Below are positions 36,948 to 49,782 of a DNA stretch of 64,000 nt, piece after piece. Every line of letters begins with the position of its first letter. The first letter of the stretch is position 1. Made by a program: the position numbers and the translations under genes. The notes beneath the pieces were generated by a model. That model was given only the letters and a program-made list of their open reading frames with translations, was not told the DNA's origin and did not search any database. Source of the stretch: Phalacrocorax aristotelis (lineage: Eukaryota; Chordata; Aves; Suliformes; Phalacrocoracidae). Location of the stretch: contig NC_134279.1 in assembly GCF_949628215.1 (NCBI RefSeq), positions 11,204,041 to 11,268,040 of the forward strand, in the 5' to 3' direction.

Positions 36948-37348
36948 ATAACAAAATAAAAAGGAAAAAGAGAAAAAAACAGAAACACAAATGATACAAC
37001 CGCTCATCACCCGCCAACCAATGCTGCCGGTCCCCGAGCCACAATTGCTGCCTCCCTCCCCCAGCCAGCCCCTCCCAGTTAACATACTGGGCATGATGTT
37101 ACATGACATGGAATATCCCTTTGGCCAGTTTGAATCCACTCTCTTAGCTGTGCCCCGTCCCCTCCCAGCTTCTTGTGCACCCGGCAGAGCATGGGAGGCT
37201 GGAAAAGCCCTTGACTAGTACAAGCACTGCCCAGCAACAACCAAAGCATCAGTGTGTTATCAATGCTATTTTCATACTAAGTCCAAAGCACAGCACTATG
37301 CCAGCTGCAGTGAAAAAAATTAACTCCATCCCAGCTAAAACCATGACA

Positions 37349-37353
37349 ACGTG
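37349..37353. repeat. Target site duplication ACGTG, right copy
   Basis: Exact repeat of 36752-36756, directly after the ACCATGACA terminus of the LTR. Confidence 0.85.
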
Positions 37354-38080
37354 TAAGCTGGCTTCCTGTAGCACGGTGTAGTAAATGATTAAAAAAGAAT
37401 AGCTGTTCTCAGCTTGGATGTACTGGCATTATTCACATTTGTAGCATCCTGACAGTGCCGTGAGTTACTGAGAGTATTCAGCACTCTCGCTTGCCCCAGA
37501 CACCTTTTCTGAAGCACCAAGCAATTTATGCCCATATTCACAAGTGGTTCATCCATCCAGGCTCTCACTCAAAGTATTATAAAACACATTACCATATGTA
37601 TAAGGCTTTATGTACAGATATTATATACACATTCATACATAGATATGTTTTAATTTAACATGCTTTCTGAAAAGGACAAATCTGAGCTTGTGAAATCCTT
37701 CTCCTACTGCAGTTAATAGTAAATAATCTCAGAAGTAAACCAAGATTAGGACAAAATGAGAAAGATTTGGGGACTTTTTTCACAATTAAACCTAGGTGAG
37801 GAGATTTTTTGGGGTGGCATTTCTGTTGAAGCTAGTAGAAACAAATGGTACTTGATGACAGAAAGCTATAATCTACTACCTTTGCCTCAGCACTGGCCCT
37901 CACAGCAAGAAATGTATTCCAAGGATAGGAATCTGCTAGAAAAACTGTATCTTACATGCAGACAGGAAAAAATCTAAAAAAAATGTAATTATCCTTTCTC
38001 ATTTATCAGGAATGCTCTAGCCATGAATAGAGCTATCCGAGTTATCTGTTTAGGTAAATCATCTTGAAAGGATTTTTATA
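37354..38080. other. Non-coding stretch, no gene seen
   Basis: AT-rich sequence. If the exon candidate at 38081-38205 is a terminal exon on the minus strand, this would contain its 3' untranslated region. No strong AATAAA is seen on the minus strand close to the stop. Confidence 0.6.
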
Positions 38081-38205
38081 TTATACAATTATCTTAGAGC
38101 TGGGTGGCGTGTCTCTTGTGGGTAAGGCAGCTGGCAGGAGCACATCGTCTCTCCACTCCCGGTAGGTTGCAGACCTCTGCTGCTCCAAGACCCTCCACTC
38201 TGGGC
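38081..38205 (-). CDS. Candidate exon of an unidentified gene
   Basis: On the minus strand a pyrimidine/AT-rich run ending TTTTATATTTTGCAG meets a GC-richer block that stays open for 40 codons until a TAA at 38081-38083. The peptide includes PEWRVLEQQRSATYREWRDD and LLPAALPTRDTPPSS, which has protein-like composition (tryptophans, charged helix-like part, then a proline/serine tail) quite unlike the surrounding AT-rich sequence. It could be the last coding exon, or an internal exon spliced at the ATT|GTATAA donor near 38086, leaving 119 bases. The other two frames are also partly open, which weakens the case. I cannot assign a protein family. The neighbouring exons are not visible in this window. 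Confidence 0.3.
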
Positions 38206-38209
38206 CTGC

Positions 38210-41200
38210 AAAATATAAAAATATTAACAAACTACTGATGCAATTTGTTATACATTTCAGGAAGGTGGTGGCAGAGTGTGAATTTCCATAGCCCTCACAG
38301 CAGCTCTCGTGGACAGTGCTCGCTCATTTAGAATTTTATCTTACTTCCATCCAGAAAGGAGAGAGAGTTTTTTAACGTAATGAGATACTCGCAGCGATTA
38401 ACTGGTAGGGAAACCACCCTAAGCACTTATTTTTATTGTAAGGCACAAACACTTAAAATTCTTGGTCTGGTGTTTCTATTCTAGTCAGTCTAGTTTTCAA
38501 GTAATTTGGGAAAACACATCTTTAAAGCTTAAAAGTATGCCTTTAAAAACAGCTGAACTTCTTTAGAAAAAACTTAGTGATTTACAGTACAGCATTCCTG
38601 CAGTTACAAGGAGCATTTCACCCTAAATGTAAATGGTTTACATTTGAAAAACAAAGTTAAGCAAAACATTATTCTGCTTTCGGATTTCAAATGAGTTTTG
38701 GCAGACAGCATATGTTCCCCAAAAGCATACTTTGGGGACTTGGGCCTTGACAGAAGGGAAGCACTAAAAGGATGAGCAACCAAGTGGTATATTCTATCTC
38801 TGTTTTCAGTAATGCTGTCGTTTGTAGCATTTGCAACAACAACAACAAAAAAATGATTATTCACAAAGCAACAGCTGTCCTTCTCTTCAAACTACTCTTA
38901 AAACTCATCCCTGTCATGATGTTTACAGAAATTTTACAATGGTTAGGCGGATGATATTCTGCAATTGCCACTTATTCCAAAGATGAGAATAATTTCATCC
39001 CTAACTACTGCTTCTTCTATCTCTTTTTTTTGTATTTGCCTTTATGAATAGGGACTATATTTTACTATACATTCCAAACCTGTAGGTAATAATGATAGAG
39101 ACACCAGATATTAAAAATATTAAAGAAACAGGAAATAAAACCATGTTTATTTTTACACTAAAGTGCAAGTTCTCAGAGAAAACTGAGCAAATGACAGCTA
39201 ATGGCTTCTGTATTTACACTAAGTAATAATTTACTCCAGTAAGTTAAGAAATTACATCTAATTTTTTTTTTTAGGTAACTACATCATATTAAATAATCTG
39301 ATGAGTGAAATCAGATTTAAGTGTCAAGTTGAAAGAAATCCACCGAACTGGTCTCTTTCCAGGTATCATAGGAATAATAACATTAAACCGCAGATAGGAA
39401 CAAAAAGCAAACAAACAAATTTTTAAAATATCCATACACATTTCCAGCATAACCCCAGCAATTATTTTTGGGATAGATCACAAGAGAATTTCAGGCAAAT
39501 TAAGAACTCTCTAGGTGTACTGCTGAGATTCAACAATATCAAAGCAGCTAGTTTTCATCAGCTGCCTTAAAACCCCCTAGCTATGGTTGTTTCGACCACA
39601 AGTCATATAAAAAACACACTTGATTTCAAGACTAGTATGTTTACAGCTCCAGGGGTAGAGGCAGCAAGATTCATCTATCACCTTGTCTCCACCTAGTACA
39701 GGTCTATCTGATAGGTATTCTCAAAATATCTTATCACACTGGATTTCTTAACACACAAACTGTGAGGAAACGTGGAGGTGAAAAAAGCTGTCCTAAGAAG
39801 CCTGTGCTTCAGGAACCCTTTTGAATAGTGGAGAATCACGTTCAAAATTTTGCTGAAACTTGAAGTGCCTCTCTCTGGGACAGGAATTTCTAACTCCCAA
39901 GGCAACAGTCCAATCCTCAGGCTGTGAGCATGCTCTGACAAACCCAGATTTCTCCAATTCTGAGTGGTTGGGGACAAGGAAGAAGGGAAAAGAAATGGAA
40001 ATACATCCTCCATCCATCTAAAAACAACCCAATGATCAGATTTTTTTTATTCATATCAGTGAAGTGTTAGAGAGCTGTACAGAATATTCTAAAGATAAAA
40101 ATCTCCTCTGAATATGTATATAAAAGCTTGAATTTTTTTTATTTTTTTTTTTTTGAGTACTTCAAGAACTTCAATGGTAACTCATGAAGTGCTGGGCTGA
40201 AATTGTTCAAACGGTAGCTAATATTCAAATAATCCATCAAAACCATATTTGCAACAGACTGGCATCATGAAAAGAATTTTGGATAAAGGGGAACAGATGA
40301 AGAGAAATAGCAAAGAGAACTCAGAGGAGCTGTCAAAGTCCCCCAGGACAGTTTTAGACAGAATTAGGACACCATTTGCAGAGAAAGTTGTTGTTATGGA
40401 CACTGAAGACTCAGCCCCAGCTCCACACGAAGGAAGCAGTCAGAGAGGAACCCGGCTGTTCCGCTCCTATTGGAATTAAATTTGCATTTAATCTTCCCAT
40501 AACCTGTTTGTTCCAAATTTTAAAGTAGAGATCCAGCCTCATACCGGACTTTAATCTTGGATCCATGTCCAGGTGAAAAAAAAACCGTGGGGAGGACTCT
40601 CCCTAGCAAATATGAACAAAATTGGGAAATGGAGGTACATACAGGGCACTAATCTATGCTTCCGAGACACAGGAGTTAACGAATGACACTCTAAGTTAAA
40701 TACTGACAGATAGCATTGGGTGGGTGCCAGGACAGGTAGGAAGACACCATCTGGGAGGCATAAGTGAAACTCTGGCAAAGTACAAGCCCTCTGCAAAGAG
40801 ATGCTGGCAAGTGGCAGCTTCACAGCCTCAGCATGGTGTTTCAGAGCTTGTCTCGGCATTCCTGCTACTGAATCCCACCTACAAATCGTAGCACTGACTT
40901 ATACCTGATTTTCCCTTGTCTTTGGTGAGTGCTGTAGACACTTTCTCTTCCTTTTCTCTCCTCTGCAGTCTTCATGGCCCAAATCTTGGCATAATTAACC
41001 TTTGATTAGAGATTAAAAGTAGCTTTAGAAGACGTAATTGAGGCAGATGGTTTCCAGAATACCACTATCTGTGGTGTTGGGATATTCTTAGTAGAAGCAA
41101 AACACTCCTAAATGCCCTAACAAACAAGACGGAAGCTTTTATTAATTCCAGTGGGACATTAGACCACGGACGCAGATAATTCTTTTTGTGATGAAAAGGG

Positions 41201-44130
41201 GGATAATCTGGCACGAAGTCCAAGGGGTGCTTTGTTGTTAGGAACCTCCAGCACAGCTGGGTGCAGTACCCTGAGAAGTTGGACCCTGACTCCTCACTCC
41301 AGCGTTTCCTAACAGTTAGCTTCAGACAGCTTCCCACCCCAGCCTGTTAGCACCTCTGTATCACACTCTTGGGGACCTTCCAGTGCACAGTGTGGGGTTT
41401 ATCAGCAACGTGGATATGCAAATTTCAATAGACAATGCAGTGTCCAAGAATTAGGGTACACAGTGGTTTTCGTAGCTTGAGCCATCGCCTGTACTCAGTC
41501 ACCGGTTTATTCTGTAGTTACACAACAAATATTTTGAACCATCTGTAGAGTATGTATTATTGGCTAAACAGTCAATTTATCATATTACTATATTTCAAGA
41601 TTGTGGAGTCAATATACTCTGGCTTCCTGACAGAGTTGGAGTAGGAGGAAGAGAGTAAATATTCCCCTTAGTAAGCACTAAGAGACATCATTATAAATAC
41701 ACACGGAAATACAGAATGCTAGAAACTAGCAACCAATTAAAGGTCTTATATCTCTCTGTTTCTTATCTCTATCTCAATTCTTATCTTATAAAACCTTTGA
41801 ATAGAAAAGAAAAGACCATTCTAAAGGCAGTAAGTGGAGTTCAAGGTAGATAACTGATTATAAACTCTCCAAAGGCACCTGGGGCTCTCAGAAGTAAGGA
41901 TATAATTTAGAAGTTGATAATCTACCTCTGAGTCCTCCAACTACAAAACTCTCCACATTGCTTTAGATGATCTAGAGATACTGGCAGCAAGACAGTCACC
42001 TCAGTTCAGACCTCCACAAAAGTGCCTTCTTCCTTCCAGAGAAGAGAGTCTTCCAACAGCAACATACCGCGCAGTATGGAGCTGTACACAGACACTTGGC
42101 GTTTCAGTAGTAACCAACACATTAGGCCAGTCAGCCTAGCGTACTCAAATGAATTTGATAAAATAAAGTGATGGTGCAAATCCTACTTTCACCAAAAGAA
42201 TGAAGTTGAGTAATTTAGGCCAGTGCTTACTATATTAATTTTTAACAGAGGCTCGCTGGCTAAAGGCCAGGTAGATACCTACAGCAACCACAGGCACGAA
42301 ACTTATCTGTACCAAAATGCTTCACTGCTTTAAATCTGGCTTTAAAATTACAGTACAATAAAACAAGGCACAGTGATGTGTCAAACTGCAACAACGGTCT
42401 CCCTAAACCCAGAGCTGGCAACGCACTCTACATTACTGGCTTGCAAACACACCTCTTCTTCAGATGTTTTAATGTACCATTCAACAAGTTATTGCAGGCC
42501 GCTCTGAACTGGTGTGTAGTTCAGGCAGCAGCTGTTAAGAAGCCACATAGGTCTACATGTAAATCACACATCTGCAGACTTCCTGGGAGAAATTAACACA
42601 GATCAGACCAAGATACTCCTTGTTTTAAAGGCAGGAAAGGAAATGTAAAGCTAGGAACTACACTTTGTTAAAGTAATGGTGTAGACTTAGCACATTTTCT
42701 TCAACTGAGTAGCTAAAGTTCACAGACCAGCTTCAGTTAAAGCAGCTGACTGGAAATAGTGGTGGTTTAGTTCAGTCTTTTTTCAACATGCAGCCTCAGG
42801 GTGGGGTAAAAATGCTTTATTCAAAACTACATTTTAATTAAAACAAGACAAGGGGGAAGAGAGTTTTATGTATAAGTAAAGATGTTAAAGACAGCAACAC
42901 ACCCGCCTGATCCACTGGGATTGTGCTGTTTGAATTCAAGAGGTAGATTTGGGTAAAAGTGCAAAGGTTTAAAAAACTCTTTTAAACTCATGCAAATTTA
43001 GTCACCTCAAAGAACAAATTTTACCTGTTATTTGAAGACTTCTGGCTTTCTGGATGAAAATCTGAACTTGGCCACTCTGAAAAAAAGAAGCGTGTTATGG
43101 AACTGAGACAAAAATCTTAATGCTAAGCTCAGGCATTTAAGTACTTAAAAGCTGAAATGCTACTCAAAGCTAGTAATGAAATCCTATCAACCTTTGACTA
43201 TCTGTTAGTTCACAGCAATAAAAAAATTACAGATGCGAGTTTCCTAGAATGAGCAGATTAAGTATGAAGCAAACTAATGAATCAGAATGCTCTTGAAAGA
43301 GAAGGATGTGTGTTTCAGAGAATTTGTGTATGCAAAAACTTCTAAACTGGCATTTATAAACTTCAAATGCATTTTTATGAAACTAAAATTTTCATGCAGA
43401 GATCTAAAATCTCTACTGTCCTGTTGCCTCTCTCCCTGTAATACTGGCTATACCTTCTCAGCACAACACCTAGACCTTGCCTTAGTTCATCTTTAATGAG
43501 CATTAAAATAAACTGAATCTTCTGTGTAGAGTCAAAATACAGCATTTCAGACCGAAACAGGAACTCACTGAAACTGCTGAACTCAGCTGCATCCATCCAC
43601 CTTTAATTAAGGTTGCTGCAAGTGTAGGTATTCCCAAACTGCCTGAAACATGACCTGCTGAGGAAGCCAAGTAACCAGCATCAGAGATTCTAATTGGAAA
43701 TTATTTTGTTAATTAGTAAGATAGGAGAGAAGATAAACATGCAGAGAGATGGCTCAGACAGAGAAAAGCGGTACCCAGGCAAACTCCGGTGGGACAGTGC
43801 TACAGGGGATCCCTTGGGAGAGGCACGGGTGATGAGAGCCAGAGCTGTGACCAAGCACCTCCTTTCCTCCTGTGTTCAGGGAGACACCACTTTGTACATT
43901 TCTGAGAATGAACAGGAGAGCACCAAAGGTTAACCTGGTGTCATAACACAATGTACAGTACCTTGACCGCTGTCCATCTCTGCGGGTCAGGGAACTAACA
44001 AGGAAGACTGTGTCAAAAGCCTGGGCACTTTCAGTTATTCGTATCCCCTTCTCCCAAGTATATAAATGTACTGAAACAAATGCAAATTTTTAGTCATTTT
44101 CACACTGCATGCACATACATATATAAAAAT
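38210..44130. other. Non-coding stretch, no gene seen
   Basis: AT-rich DNA with T8-A-T13 low complexity at 40132-40154. Open frames at 40249-40479 (+, basic, includes SKSPRTVLDRIRTPFAEK) and 43694-43933 (+) have somewhat protein-like composition but lack good splice or start context and are not called. No repeat family recognised. Confidence 0.6.
40132..40154 (+). repeat. T-rich homopolymer run
   Basis: T8, a single A, then T13. Simple sequence, probably length-variable. Confidence 0.8.
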
Positions 44131-44148
44131 ACACACAGACACACACAC
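44131..44148. repeat. Short (CA)n microsatellite
   Basis: ACACACAGACACACACAC: about nine dinucleotide units with one interruption, next to an AT-rich ACATATATAAAA segment. Too short to be notable beyond a possible polymorphic marker. Confidence 0.8.
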
Positions 44149-46270
44149 GACATCGTTTTGTAAGCCATATAAAAAGGATAAGCTGTTCTTAGCGCTTCTC
44201 CAGAGCCTTCTGGAATTACACTGATCCTACACGCTTGCACTCTGAGAGGATGCCATCACAATGGAGACCAGTCAACCCACAGCACCCCACCAGCCAAGCA
44301 GGGGACAAGCAGGAAGCAAAGCCGGGACCTCACTCCAAAGTGCCTGTAAATAAAATACAGGATGCAAAGAACTAACGGAAAACTAAAGCCTCCAGATACT
44401 GGGAAAAAAAAAAATTAAACAGGTGTCCAGTTCCAAAACTTCTACTTTTAATCTACAAAATGGAAACTTTTGATGGACATCAGGTTGCGTGTCCCTGGAA
44501 TGAAATATGGATCTATAACTTTTATGAAAGCAAAGTATTTCAAAGAGGGCATGAAGGAGAAAAGACATTTTAAATACAATACCTCTCTCAGGAGGAATCT
44601 CTCTCAGTGTCAGTTCATGACACTGCAGACTTTGATGTTGCTTTGACAAATATTTTCTCTAAGGTGAACTATAAGTTGCTTTAGTTTTACCATATTTTTT
44701 CAATTTTAGTTTATGTAGGAATTGCACTGAAACGACAACCTCTACTCCCCCCAATAATTCAGAGATTAGAGAATAAAGATCATTTATTTTTCTTAAACTG
44801 CTACCACTTCTTATTAAGGTTATCCAGGCCATTAGCTCATGACAAAATATCTTCTTCAACATAATTTTAATTTTGACCTGCAAGAAGGAGCAGAAGTAAA
44901 TAAGATACACTTGAAAGAGCAGTGTAAGTTGTATTTCTTAATTTTCTTTTTTAAAAAATAAATAAAACAAAAACCCCAGTTATTTGTCATTCTGACAAAC
45001 TAATAAGATGCCCTGATATTTTCTCTTTATTCCTCCCATTTTGGAGCGGCCTGCAGTTTTCAGGTGGTTGTTCTAGAATTTTGTCTCAAGTTCTTGGCTT
45101 AAATTTTTTTGCAAAAGGCAAGATATCTCTTCATTCCACATTGCTTTGCGGTCTCAAAATAGTCATCTAACATGAAAACACAGTCAGAGCTGTTACAAGC
45201 AGAGCTGCCAAGATAACAGCAAGAAAATCCATCCTCTACTTTTACCTTGGTGCTAAGATATATATATAGTATACCATTTTTAAATATTTTTATTTAAACT
45301 GGATATTTAAATTCTAGATTGGGAAAAGGATAAAACAGGTGATAGAAGCTGTGCCACCTGAAAAGCCTCATGGCCCACAACCACAGTTCAGGGGTTTTTT
45401 TTCTCCTTTAGTGCATTAGGTTAGGAGAGGAAATTATTTCCCTGTTCAGCCAACTCAATCACTCAATTTTCACTTCATGCACAATTCTTATGGTCTGCCA
45501 TCTCTATCTCCTCCAATTTTCTCCTTCCATTTAACTGCTGTCATTCCTTGAAGTATAATGTAATGGCAACTTACACAGTGGTATCAGAGAATGCTTTATT
45601 TCTTTGTTCTTGCTTTGTTTAACAAGGAATACTTGTCTTTTTCTGTGCATGCGTTGGGCCTTTTCTGTAAAAGGACTGCAACTCTTCAAGCCTCCATTTG
45701 AGCTGTGAGATTTTCTCCAAAGGCCCCCTAAAAACCTATATGTGTAATTGTACCTTCCACCATTTGAATGCTTTCTAAGACCTGAAAGCATGTGCTTTCT
45801 ATCTTAATGGAAAACTTAAATCTTTTTTTCCCTAATGATGTAAGACTGGTTTCTGGTCCCTTCATTTCAAAAATTTATAGTCATGAAGTTCTACCTACAG
45901 GAAAGGTCAGCGGTCAGGGATGAAATTTACTCATTTATACCTCAGACAGCAGTTGATATGTAGAAATGAAAGATCCCCCAGTTCTGTACTCAAACTGCTT
46001 TTAGCATTGTTAAGAGGATGGGCGTAGAGCAGAAACAAGATTGTGTAGTTCCAATAAAAAAAAATGAAAAAACCTTTAAGCAATTTCTCTGAACCAGCCT
46101 ATTAGATATACTCTGAGTTACCTTAACCTGGTGTAAGTGGAGATTAGTATCTCTAAGTTCACAAAGAAAGGTAAAAGAATGCAAGCACAGCTAAGGAGGT
46201 CAAAAAGTAAAAGCAAACTACACTGTTTCCAGCACCATTAAAGGAAGTATTTGATTCAGAATAGCAAAAA

Positions 46271-46290
46271 GATTTTTGTAGATTTTTGTA
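46271..46290 (+). repeat. Tandem 10-bp repeat, two exact copies
   Basis: GATTTTTGTA occurs twice back to back and is followed by a degenerate third unit (GAGTAATTTTGTA). A small local duplication, with no function implied. Confidence 0.85.
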
Positions 46291-49200
46291 GAGTAATTTT
46301 GTAGATTAATTTCTTTGCCAAACCTCTGCTTGGCACAGGGCTACAGGAAAGCATTTTCAGCTCCAGCCTTTTTTCTCAGACTTGCAATTTGTGTATGCAG
46401 TTTGAGGGCCAAGAATTAAAGAAACTAAGAATATAATGACGCTAACAAAAATACCTTAAGCAAACCCTACCTCTGTCTTCCCCAATGCAGCACCAGTCTT
46501 CACAAAAGGATGTCAAAAAGCTGTTGAAATAAAGGCCACCAAATCAGTGACAGGTTCTCCAAGTGTTATTCTTTCTGTACTGCTTGTCAAAGACCACTGC
46601 ACAGCTCTGTATCCCATGTGCAAACAGGAAACTTGACTGCACAGATACCACTGATATCAAACCAATTGGTATTAATGAGACAATAACTGATGATAATCTG
46701 TGTTGTGATGTTGAAATAATAAGAACCAATTAGACAGCCATATAATTAGGGATGCTGAGGACAAAACTGGTATCCTACGCCATTTGCAGAACAGTTATCA
46801 CAGTAATATGGTTTAAAATAAATTATCAAATTCTGCTTTTAGTCTTTTTTCTGTTATAGAAGATGGATGAAGCTTGACACAGTTACAAATAATACATCTT
46901 CTTAAACATTATTAAATGCTTAAGAATAAACAAGTAAAACTAGCTTGTTTGATGAAATGGCACATTTTGATGCAATTATGAGCAAATTATCTTCTTTGTA
47001 TGTAAAGCTTACCAGTTGCTTCATTTGAGGAAACAAATAGAGAGATATAGGGATCAACAGTGGAGTGGATTGGTAGATCTTAGACTCCTTCCTCAGGAAA
47101 ATACCTATTCATCAGAAAACTCCTAAAATGAGAGAATAAAAAACTGAACTCAATGCTATTGTCAGTGTAACTGGGGCAGGGAGGAGAAAAGTTAACAAGA
47201 TGTGAACATTTTCAAAATAAAACCTAAAATCCTGCACTTCAAACAAGAAAGGACTTCTTAGCTAATATTAAGATGGTCAAAATTAAAGACTATAAGGAGG
47301 AAAAACATTTTTGTTTCCTACATGGGAATCCGCAGGTCTCAGATCAGAGTGGATTTCTTCTTACTCCCCCTTCCCTAAATCAGGAAAAATACTGTTCTAG
47401 GAAAGTAACAATTATCCTTCATGGGTCTGTTGAAGAGAACAGTATTGTAGTCATATAATAAATAGCGTTGACAAAACAAGAGCCAAGTCTTTTATTCACT
47501 CAGCAGTTCAGCTGGGAGATAGATTTCCCAGCAGAACTTGTTTAGACTGCCTATCTCCACACAATTAAACAGGAGGCTGCTGATGGTAAAATTAAATATT
47601 CAAATATATTTAAAGGAAGGGGAGACTAGAAGGAGAAAGGCAGCATCCACCAGAAGATGGTGGCTCACAGTATTAAATGATACTGTAATTCTAATCCCTG
47701 GACATACCCAGGGATCCTGATTAGTTACCATACATGCTGTTAAGCAAAGACTGTAACTCCAATCTTATCCCTTGGTTGTGAGCTCTTCTTATGCAGTTCC
47801 CTGCCCTCCTCACACACCCTGCTTCAGTACACAGCACTGTATGACATGCTATAGATTCCCCTTTCTATTGCTTAAGTAAAAGCAAGGAACAACAGATAAA
47901 CATTTCTTATTTTAGGAGGAGATATCAAGAAATGTGGCAAGAGTTGATCCTTCATATTTCTATAAAGTACTGACTTTTTTTAATGAGTATGTAAACAGAC
48001 ATTTTCATTTACTATTAAGTTAATTAAATATTTCTGATACTTTTCTTTTACCCTGTTTCCATTCTACCCCAAAGAGCTGGTTTTAAACAGGAAACCATGG
48101 AGAATAAATTTTTAGACTTTACTCTTGACACTGTTTTTGGGCTTTGCTCCTTTTCAGCCAGCAAGAAACTGAACACAAAAGTAAAATTTAAGCTTTAACC
48201 TCACTATGTTTAGGCCACATTATGAGCCACATTAAAATAGAAGAATCTTTTATAGATATATTAATGAAGTAAAGAATGTTCTCATTTCCAAATCTAACTC
48301 TCACTCACCCCTTCCTGAATTTTGAATGTCTGTCGAATGACTCCTGACCTCAAGTTACTGTCTGTGTTCCTCTTGAATCACAAGTTTTTAGTATTTTGTT
48401 CCCTAAACCTTGTCCTTTCTGTTCTGAGTAATATTTTATCATTGGGTTGCTTTAAAGTCAAATTTGTAACATTTATGAAACAGGAAACACATTGAAAATA
48501 TATTGAAACAGAAGAATATTTTTAAACTAAATAATACAACTATTTTTAATATTTCAACTAGTGGTAGCATGATTTCTTTATATGTTGCTTAAAAGCTATT
48601 TTATTTGGGACAAATAAGCATTCAGATCATCAAAACCTAGAATAAATTATTTACTCACTGTCCTAAAGTAGTCTATCACAAAGAGTTATGAATTTTTATG
48701 CACATCTTATACCTATGGTGAAACTAGGTCCAAATCACTGTCCTAAGGTGATAACCTACCCAGGGAGAATGAATGATAGGCTTATTTACATAAAAAATAT
48801 TCCAGACCTTCCTTACAGTGGTACATTTTTTTGTTGTTTGGGTTTTTTTGTTGTTGTTGGTTTTTTTAAACACAAGCGGGATTTGAAAGGCAGAACCCTA
48901 CTTTAAAATAATTATAACAATATTAATTGTGTAATCATAAGGTAACAGGTAATCAAAACATATCCCAGAATGCTGACAAAGCAGTTTTTCATTCTAATGG
49001 AGAGCTAGAGGATTTTTCTTTAAAATACTCAAAACTTTAGACAAAAGTAAAAAGTTTTCACCTCAAGAAGATAAGTTAAGGGCACATCAATCCTTTATAT
49101 GCTGTGAAAGATAAAAATAATTGCTACCAGAGAACAACGGCTGTTAGTCATTGGTATAAAAAAATGCTGGCCTGACATCTTTGAAAACTGAAACTATCAG

Positions 49201-49756
49201 CTTATCCATAAAAAAAACCCTCTCAACAGGGGCAGGAGCAATGTAAGAATTCAAATCTCTTCACAATCATTATGACTAATTCTGATGAAAAAAGGATTAT
49301 ATTGTGCTTATATTTGTAGAAGACTGATGTGCAGATTTTCACCAAAAAACCCTAAAATATAAATACTACGCTTACAGCTGTTCATGTTAAATATGTCTAT
49401 CAGTTTATGCAGGAATGGGAACATGATACAGATACACCCACTTCCGTGCATATAAGCAATGATATATAATGACTAATGCCAGCTTCATTTGTTCTTTGAA
49501 GAACTCATTGAACCTTCACATATCAGTTTCTTCATTTGCAGTTGCATATTTTTGCAGTTATTGGCATACAGAAAAGTCTATTACTCTTTCAAGTGCATGA
49601 GTTCTTGAAGAATTTGAGTGTGCACAATATAGCCATTTGGGAAAGGAGGGATAGAAGAGAAGGAAAAAAGGAGTTATGATGTTGCTTCTCCTTGAGGACT
49701 TCTGCAGTTTAAGGTTTTTATTATGCATTTTTTCTATGTAAATTAAACTTTTTAGC

Positions 49757-49782
49757 AATTTGATTTTAATTTAAATCAAATT
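49757..49782. repeat. AT-rich inverted repeat, 10-bp arms
   Basis: AATTTGATTT and its exact reverse complement AAATCAAATT are separated by six bases (TAATTT), within a longer AT-only stretch up to about 49830. It could extrude as a cruciform or hairpin, or be a chance palindrome in near-pure AT sequence. Confidence 0.7.

Larger units (their letters stand above)
36757..37348 (-). mobile_element. ERVL-like solo LTR, minus strand, with TSD
   Basis: A 592-base LTR in reverse orientation. Read on the minus strand it starts TGTCATGGTTTTAGCTGGGA and ends GGGCTGAACCACGGCA, giving proper TG...CA ends. It is bounded by exact ACGTG duplications. It shares the beginning, the AGCATTGATAACACA segment, the TGCACAAGAAGCTGGGAGG segment and the end with the plus-strand LTR at 29167, but differs enough in the middle to be a different subfamily. 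It keeps GAGTTAATTTTTTT, absent from the other copy. An ATTAAA poly-A signal variant precedes the U5 part. The R region has been filled by TTG and TTA microsatellite repeats. No internal retroviral genes remain. Confidence 0.94.

Noticed and set aside
29167-37348. The two LTRs as ends of one provirus
   Set aside because: They are in opposite orientations, belong to diverged subfamilies and have no gag, pol or env sequence between them. One has its own exact target duplication.
36783-37381. Open frames of 68-118 codons on both strands
   Set aside because: They fall inside the minus-strand LTR and its microsatellite and encode low-complexity or LTR-derived sequence.
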